Positions 40,787 through 49,700 of a stretch of 64,000 bases of DNA are shown piece after piece (position 1 is the stretch's first letter; each line of letters begins with the position of its first letter). The stretch is from Renibacterium sp. (GTDB lineage: Bacteria; Actinomycetota; Actinomycetes; Actinomycetales; Micrococcaceae), in assembly GCA_017419405.1 (NCBI GenBank), contig JAFOLH010000014.1:1-64000 (forward strand). The letters run 5' to 3'. The position numbers and the translations under genes were made by a program. The notes beneath the pieces are model-generated. The model made no database searches and had not been told where the DNA came from. It saw only the letters and a list, made by a program, of their open reading frames with translations.

Positions 40787-43700
40787 TCAGTTCCTACGGC
40801 GCCGGCGCGCTCCCAGGAACAGCAGGATCGCACCGATCACGATGATCAACGCTCCCAACCCGATGATCCAGAGGTTGCTGACGCCGGTATTCGGCAATGG
40901 TTCCACCGGCGCTGTGGGCGGAGTCGGTTTCGGGTCCAGTCCGGTTTTCACCGAGGCCGGATCCGACGTGAGCTTCTGCCCGCCGTTGCTGCCGCTGCTC
41001 ACACTGGCCGTGGCGACGTTCGACACCGCACCGGCGTCGACGTCGGCCGCAGTCACCCGGTACGGCGCCGAAGTACAGGTCGTGGACTGCCCCGGAGCCA
41101 ACTGGCTGACCGGGCAGTCGACCGAGATTCCGGCGGCAGCCAGTTTCTCGTCCTGGACCACGATGCCGAACAGCGTGGTGTTGCCGGTATTGGTCACCGT
41201 GAACGTGTAGACGATGCTGTCCCCGGCGTCTTTCCGGCCGTTCCCGTTGGCATCGGTCACCGGACCGGCCTGCTTGAGCAGCTTCACTCCGGGCGCCCCG
41301 TCCAACGGCGTGGTGACCGAATCCGGCTCGCTGGTGTTCGGCTTGCCGTCCGGGGTGCTCCCGGTAGCGGTCGCGGTGTTCTGCACACTGCCGGCGTCCA
41401 CATCGGCCTGGGTCACCGTGTAGACCGCGGTACAGGTCATACTGGTCCCGGCGCCGACCACGCTGGCCGGGCATTCGACCTTGACCCGCGGATCGTTGAC
41501 GCTGACCCCGCTCGCGTCCCGGGTGCCGGAATTGGTCACCAGGAACTGGTACTCGATGGTGTCGCCGGCGTCCAACTTGCCGTTGCCGTTGACGTCATTG
41601 GTCTTGGTGACCTTCTTGTCCACGGAAAGTTCGTCCAGCACGGTGAGCGGCTGCTCTTTCGAGGATTCCACCGAGGTTACCGGAGTTTCGCCTTGCTTCG
41701 CTTCGGCGTGCGCGGTGTTCTTCACGCTTCCGGCATTGGCGTCGCTTTGGCTGATCCGGTACGTCGCGGTGCAATCGATGCTCTGTCCCGGATCGAGATC
41801 CGTGCTCGGGCAGCTGATCGACACCCCGGCGTCGACGAGCTTCCGGTCCACCACCGCGACCCCGCTCAACTTCACGTTGCCGGTGTTCTTGACCGTGAAC
41901 ACGTAATCGATCTCGTCCCCGGCGGCGAGCCGGCCGTCGTTGTTCAGATCTTTGGTCCCGGCGATCTTCTTCTCGAAGGCCAGACCGGGCGTCCGGTCGA
42001 TCGCGACCGTGACTTCGCTCGCCGGCGACTCGATATCGCCGCCGTCCGGCTTGGCCGCGATCGCCGTGGCCGAGTTCCGCACGCTGCCAGCTTCGACGTC
42101 GGCTTGGGTCAAGGTGTAGGTCGCGGTGCAATTGGTCGAAGCCTTGGGCGCCAGGCTGGTCGCTTCGCACACCGGCTCCCCGTCGAGCGCCAATTGGTCA
42201 TCGATCTCGACCGCGCGCAGCGTCACCGTACCCGAGTTGGTCACCACGAAGGTGAAGGTGACCTTGTCGCCGGCGCCGATCACGCCGTCGCCGTTGGTGT
42301 CGGTGAGCGGCTGGTAGGACTTCTTGATCTGCAATGCCGCTTCTTGCGAGGTCGGCGTCGACGTGGACTGCTTGCCGCCGTCCACCGCGGTACCGCCCGG
42401 GCCGGTGGCCTTGGCGGTCGCGGTGTTGTCCACGGTGGGTGCATCGGCGTCGGCCTGGGTCAAGGTGTAGGTGCCTTCGCAGTTCAGCTCGGCGCCCGGG
42501 GCCAACGATGCCACGGTGCAGCTGAGTCCGGGCAGTTTGCTGTCCGTGATCACGACGTCGGTCAACGTGGTGTTGCCCCGGTTCGTCGCCTTGAGCGCGT
42601 ACACGATCTGGTCCCCGGCCACGGGCCGGCCGGAGGGCTGCTCGGTGATGATCTGCTTGACCGTCTTGCTCAGGTCCAACTGGTTGTTGCGGGTGAGGAT
42701 CTCGTCCACACTCGCCTGGTCGGTGCTCACCGGTTGGGTTCCGGTGCTGCCCGGAACCGGCGCGGTGGCATTGCCGGTGGCCCGGTTGGTGACCTTGCCG
42801 TTGTCGACGTCGGCCTGCGTGACGGTGTAGCTTCCAGTGCAATCGACGCTCTTGCCGGGCAGCAGCGGTCCGGCGGGGCAGCTGACCGTGACGCCGGGCA
42901 GCTGCTCGGTCACCGAAACGTCCGAAAGGGTCAAGGTACCGGTGTTCGCCAGGGTGAAGACGTAGGCGATCTTGTCACCGGCCTTGCTGGCCTTCGGCGC
43001 CGCGGGGTCGACTTTTTTGACCAAGGACATCGCGGCCACCGCAGTGGTCGGCTGTTCCGCCGTGGACGGCTCCGAGGTGGTCTGTTTGCCGTCCGGCCCG
43101 GTCCCTACCGCGGTGGCGGTATTGCTGACCTTGCCGTTGTCCACTTCCGCCTGGGTGATCGTGTAGCTCCCGGTGCAAGTGGCAACCGCGCCCGGTGCGA
43201 GTTCGGTCGGAGCGCAGCTCACCGCGGGGATCTTGGCGTCCTGGATCGCGATCTCCTTGACCGTGGTGTTGCCGTTGTTGGTCACGGTGAAGGTGTAGTT
43301 GACCACGTCCGGCACGTCGGTGCGTTGGTTGCGGTTCACGTCGTCGACGCTGCTGACCGCTTTGACCACCGTGAGGCTGTTCCCGCGCTCCAGCGGCGTG
43401 GTGACCTTGTTGCTGTCGACTGCGGTGTCCGGCCGACCGCCCGGCGGGGTTCCGGTCGCCGTCGCGGTGTTGTCCACCGTGCCGGCGTCGAGATCCGCTT
43501 GGCTGATCGGGTAGCTCGCGGTGCAGGTGGTCGAGGCGCCGGCTGCCAACTCGGTAACCGGGCAGGAGACATTCGCGATCTTCGGATCGGCGACCCTCAG
43601 GTCGTGCTGCGTGGTGTTTCCGGTGTTCTTGACCACGAACTGGTATTCGATCCGCTCTCCGGCATCAGGGCGGCCGTTGCCGTTCGCATCGTTGTAGGCC

Positions 43701-46700
43701 TTGGTGTTGTTCGGCACCACCGACTTGGTGATCTCCAACCGGTCCACGGCCGGGATCTCGGTCTCCTTCTCCGCGCCGGGCGAGGTGGTCGGATCGCCCT
43801 GATCCGGCTTTCCGGTCGCGGTCGCGGTGTTCAGCACCTTGCCGTTGTCCGCGTCGCTCTGCGTGATCGTGTAGCTGCCCCGGCACGTGGTGACCGCTTT
43901 GGGCGCCAATTCGGTGGCCGTGCAGGTGATGTTCGCGCTCGGGATGAGCGGATCGTTGATCACCAGGTTCCGCAGGGTGGTGGTGCCAGTGTTGGTCACC
44001 GTGAAGGTGTAATCGATGGTGTCGCCGGCATCGACCAGACCGTTGCCGTTGACGTCCTTCGGTGCGGCACCGTCTTTGGCGATGGTCAACGAGCTGCTGC
44101 CGGAGATCGGGGTGCTGGTTCCGCTCGGTTCCGAGGTCACCGGCACCGTGCTGCCGGGCGGCGTTCCGGAAACCGTCGCGGTATTGTCCGCCTTGCCGCC
44201 GTCGACGTCCGCCTGGGTGATCGTGTAGGTCCCGGTGCAGGTCATCGTTTGGCCGGCCGCGAGCGACGTCGCCGGGCAGCTGATCGCGCCACCGGGCAGC
44301 TTCGCGTCGTTGACCTTGAGGTTGTCCATGGTCACCGTGCCGTTGTTGGTCACCGCGAAGGAGTAGTCGATCGTGTCCCCGGCGTCGGTCAGCCCGTTGC
44401 CGTTCACGTCCTTGGGTGCGGCCGCGCTCTTCTTGATCGCCAATTCGGTGGTCGCGTCGAGCGTGGTGCTGGTCTCGTCGGTGTTCGAGTCGACTTTGTT
44501 GCCGTCCGGGTCTTCGCCTTCGGCGAAGGCGGTGTTCTTCACCGAACCGGAATCCATGTCCGCCGCGGTGATCGTGTACACCTTGGTACAGGTCATCGAT
44601 TCGCCGGCTTTGAGCACGTCTTTGCTGCAGTCGATCATGCCGACCTTGGGATCCCGGATCTGCAGGAAGTCGATCGAGACGTTGCCCTCGTTCTTCACCA
44701 CGAAGGTGTAGCTGATGGTGTCCCCGGCCTGGGTCCGGGTATTCCCCGACGTGTGCGTGATCTGCCCGGCCTGCTTGTCGAAACTCAGCTTCGCGGTGCG
44801 CGGGATCAGCGTATCCACTTCGGACCCCGGGGAGGTCGTGGTGCCGCCGTCGGGTGTGGTCCCGGTGGCAGTGGCGGAATTCAGCACATCACCGCGGTCC
44901 ACGTCTTCCTGGGTCAGCGTGTAGCTGCCGGTGCAGGTGACGGATTCACCCGGAGCAAGCGTGGTCTTGGCGCACGTGATCGGGGCGACCAGCGCGTCGT
45001 TGACCTTGATCCCGGTCAGCGTGGTGGTCCCGGTGTTGGTCACCAGGAAGCTGTACGGGATGGTCTCGCCCGGATCCATCATTCCATTGCCATTGGCGTC
45101 GTTCCAGGTGCCGGCCGACTTCTTGATGGTCAGCGCATCCTGCCGCGGGATCGCGATGGTTGCGGTGGCTTCTTTGCTGGTCACCGTGGTGCCGTAGGCG
45201 TCGGTGGACGAGCCGGTCGCGGTATTGTCCACCTTGCCCGCGTCGATGTCCGCTTGGGTCAGTACCCGGGTTGCGGTGCAGGTCGCCGAAGCACCCGGCG
45301 CCAAGGATCCGGTGGGGCAGGTCACCGTGGCGACCTGGTTGTCCGTGACCGAGAGGTCTTTGAGCGTGACTTGGCCGGTGTTGGTCAGCGTGAAGGTGTA
45401 GTCCACGGTGTCCCCGGGGTCGATCCGGCCATTGCCGTTCGCGTCCTTGGGTGCAGCAGCTTGCTTCTGCAAGGACAAGGCGGACTCGCCTTTGGTGTCC
45501 ACGGTCGCTTTGTCTTCGGGCGAGGTGATCTCCTCGCCCGACGGCGGGGTGGCCACGCCGGTGGCCTTGTTCTCCAGGGTGCCCCGGTCGATATCGGCCT
45601 GGGTGATGCTGTAGCTGGCTTCACAGGTAGTGGATGCCCCCGGCGCCAAGGTGGCGACCGGGCACTTGACCGTGCCGACCAGGCTGTCCCGGACGCCCAC
45701 CAGGTAGAGCGTGGTGTTTCCGGTGTTCTTCACCTCGAAGGTGTACTTGACCGTGTCTCCGGCTTGCGTTTTGTCGCTGCCAGGCTGGTGCTGGATCGCA
45801 CCCGCAGTCTTCTTCATGGTCATATTGGAGATCTGCTTGAGCTCGACGAGCGCCGAGTCATCCCAGGAATCCACGGTTGCGCCAGACGGGTCCTTGGCGG
45901 TGGCTTCCGCCGTGTTGAGCACGTATCCGGCGTCGTAGTCTTCGGTGGTCAAGGTGTAGGTGCCCGTGCACGTCGTCGATTCATTCGGCGCCAGCGTGGT
46001 CTTCTCGCACGTAATCGGGCCCTTGAGCCTGTCGTCCACGATTGCGACGTCGCTGACCGTCACATTGGAATCGTTGGTGACTTTGAAGCTGTAGTCGATG
46101 AGCGACCCCGCGCCGAGCTGGGTCTGGCCATCGGCCAGCCTGGGCTCGCTCGCAGTCTTGACGATGTCCAAGTTGCTGTCCGCCGGGATGGTCACGGTGA
46201 CCGTGTCCGTCGCAGTCACTTGATTGCCCTTGGGATCGGTGCCGCTCGCGGTGGCGGTATTCACGATCTTGCCGGCGTCGACGTCGGCCTGGGTGATCGT
46301 GTAGGTGGCGCGGCAGACCTTGACCTGGCCTGGCGCGATTACTCCCGCCGGGCAGGTCAATCCCGGGATCAACGGGTCCTTGACCGTCGACCCGTCGATG
46401 CTCACATCACCGGTGTTCCGCACCTCGAAGGTGTAGTCGACGGTGTCGCCGGCGTCGATCGTGTCATTGTTGTTGACGTCTTTGGGCGCCGCTGCGGTTT
46501 TCTTCAAGGCGATTTGCGCCAAGCTGCTGGTCGGCACGGTCTTGGTGGACTCGTTCGAGGTCACCGCGGTCCCGGACTTGTCGTTCGCCGTGGCGGTGGC
46601 CTTGTTGACCACTTGGCCGGCATCGACGTCGGGTTGGTTGATCTCGTAGGTCGCAGTGCAGGTGACCGAGGCACCGGGTGCCAGTGCCGCGCTGGGGCAG

Positions 46701-49700
46701 CTCACCGTGCCGACCTTCGGATCGTTGATCACCAGGTTGTCCAGGCTCACGGTTCCGGTGTTCGTCACCTTGAAGGTGTAGCGGATGTAATCGCCGTAAT
46801 CGGTCCGGGTGTTCTTGTTGTTGTCGTCGATGCCCGCGACGTCCTTGACCAGGTCCAGCGACTTCACCTGGGCGATCGTGACGGTCTTGGACGACGGGCC
46901 GGATTCCTTTTCGTCCCGGCCGCCCGGCGGGGTGCCGAAGGCGGTGGCGGTGTTGTCCACCTTGCCCGCGTCGATATCGGCTTGGCTGATCGTGTATTCG
47001 CCGGTGCAAGTCACCGAAGCGCCCGGTGCCAGCGTGGTCGGATCGCAGGTCGCCGCCACTTTGGCGTCGGCGATCCGCACCCCGGTCAGCGTGCTGCTGC
47101 CGGTGTTGGTCACCTTGAAGGTGTAGGGGATCTTCTCCCCCGCGGTGATCCGGCCGTCCTGGTTGCCGTCGACCGGCCCGGTGGAATCCTTGACCACGGT
47201 CAAAGCGTCGACCGGCGCGATCGGCGTACTGGTGCTGGATTCATTGGAGCTGATCTGCGGGCGGCCCGGCGGCGTGCCCACCGCGGTGGCCGTGTTGTCC
47301 GCCTTGCCGGCGTCGACCTCGGCCTGGGTGATCGTGTGCGTGCCGGTGCAGGTGACCGACTTCCCGGCGGCCAACGAGGTCACCGGGCAGTTCACCGCGC
47401 TGACCTTCGGATCATTCACCGTGACATTGCTCAGCGTGGTGTTTCCGGTGTTGGTCACCAGGAACGTATAGCTGATCGTGTCCCCGGCGTCGGTGCGGCC
47501 GTTGTTGTTCGCATCCACCGGGGTGCCCGCGGTCTTTTTCACGGTGACCGCGTCCACCAGGGGCAACGGCTTCGTGGCGGTGGCTTTCTCCGAGCTCACT
47601 TCGGTGTTTCCGGCCTTGGCCTTGGCGGTGGCTTCGTTGTCCACCTTGCCGGCGTCGAAATCCGCCTGGGTGAGCCGGTAGGCTCCGGTGCAGATCACCG
47701 ACTCGCCGGGGGCCAGCGAGCTGCTGGGGCAGGAGATCTCAGCGACCTTCGGATCGCTCACCGAAACCGTGTTCACCGTGACATTGCCTTCGTTCTTCAC
47801 CGTGAAGGTGTAGGCCAAGGTGTCATCGGGATCGTTCTTGCCGTTGTTGTTGGTGTCCGTGATCTCGCCGGCCGCTTTGCTCAGGCTGATCTTGGGCGTC
47901 TGGGTCAGCTGGAGCGTAGTGGAATCATTCGCCGAATCGACGCTTCCGCCCTTGGGGTCTTTGCCGTTCGCGTTGGCGGTATTCGTCACCGCACCGGCAT
48001 CGACGTCCGCCTGGGTGATCGTGTAGACGCCCGAGCAGGTCATCGATTTGCCCGGGTCCAAGCTGCTCACACCGCCGCAGTTGATGCCGGAAACCTTTGA
48101 ATCCACCACGGTGACGCTGCTGACCGTGACCGAACCGGTGTTGGTCACCAGGAAGGTGTAGGGGATTTTGTCGCCCTTGCCCACCTCACGCCCGGTGATC
48201 GGGTTGCCGTCCGCGTCGGTCGGCGTGCCCTGCTGCTTGTCGAAGGTCAAGGAGCCGACGCCGGTCAACGGCGTGGACGTCGTGGAGGTCTTGTTCGCCG
48301 TGCTGCCGTCCGGCTGGGTCACCGTACCGGTGGCGCTGTTGTCCACCTTGCCGGCGTTCATGTCCGCCTGGGTGATGGTGTAGCTGCCGGTGCAGGTCAC
48401 CGATTCGCCCGGGGCCAACGTAGTGGTCGAGCAGACCACATTGGGCACCAGGCTGTCCGTCACGCTGAGGTTCTTCAGCGTGGTGCTGCCGGTATTGGTG
48501 AACTTGAACGAATAGCCGATGGTGTCCCCGGCGTCGATCCGGCCGTTCTTGTTCGAATCCACCGGCGCCGCTGCGCTCTTGGTGAAGTCGAAGCTATTGG
48601 TCTGGGCCAGCGGAGTGGTGACTTCGTTGGAGGTCGCGTTCACGTCGCTGCCGGCACTGCCCTTGGCGGTTCCAGTGGCCTGGTTGACGATCTTGCCGGC
48701 ATCCATATCGGCCTGCGTGATCTGGTACGTCTTGACGCAGGTGGTCGAGGCCCCCGGCGCCAAGGTGGCGGTGGGGCAGCTGACGCCGGCGATCTTCGGA
48801 TCGGAGAGCGCCAGGCTGTTCAGCGTGGTGGTTCCGGTGTTCTTGACCACGAAGCTGTAGTCGATGGTGTCGCCGGCGTCGGTGCGGCCATTGCCGTTCT
48901 TGTCCTGGACGGCACCGGCGGATTTGGTGATCGTCATCGAATTCGGCGCGTTCACCGGCGTGGTGACCGCGCTGGGCTGCGAGGTGATCGGATCGCCGAC
49001 CGGCGGGGTGCCGGTCGCGGTAGCCGAATTGTCCACTTTCCCGGCGTCGATGTCCGCCTGGGTCAGCACATAACTGCCGGTGCACGTGGTGGAAGCATTC
49101 GGGGCGAGCGTGGTCGCCGGGCAGCTGATGTTCGGCACCTTGGCGTCAGTGACCTTGACCGATGTGAGCGTGGTGTCACCGGTGTTCTTGACCACGAAGC
49201 TGTACGGAACAGTATCGCCGGCATCGAGCCGACCGTTGCCGTTGGTGTCCTGGATGGCCCCGGCGGACTTGGTCACCGTGATCCCGGGCTTGAGCAACGT
49301 AGTGGTGACGCTGGAGGAATTGTTGCCCGGCACCTGATCGTACTCGTTGCCGGAGACCGTCGCGGTGTTGGTGAAGCTGCTGCCCGGAACCGCATTCGCC
49401 GCCACGGTGCCCTTGACCGTGATGGTCCGGGTGGCGCCCACGGCGAGATTGCCGACCGCGCAGTTGAGGTTCTGCCCGCTGACCGTGCAGGCGCTTCCGC
49501 CGTCGACCTGGCCGGTACCCCCGGTGATCGCGGCGGGCAACGGGTCCTGCACGGTGACCCCGGTGGCCGGGCGCGGGCCATTGTTCTTGACCGTGAGCCG
49601 GTACTCGATCGGTTGCCCGGCCAAGGGGTATTGCGTGACCTGCTCTTTGGTGATCTGCAGATCCGCGGCAGAAGCGACCGGGGTGCTCACGGTATTGGAA

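Noticed and set aside
40628..48100. A 2,490-codon open frame on the plus strand opposite the giant surface-protein gene
   Set aside because: It is antisense to 24 repeats of similar high-GC codon pattern, which keeps the complementary frame free of stops. Its translation is Arg/Gly/Val/His-rich without domains, and no ribosome site was found. The minus-strand gene has a signal peptide, repeats and a sorting signal.
40940..49300. The regular repeats of about 350 bp as a possible CRISPR array or satellite
   Set aside because: The units are far too long for CRISPR repeats, vary at third positions and keep one reading frame throughout, so they are protein-domain repeats.
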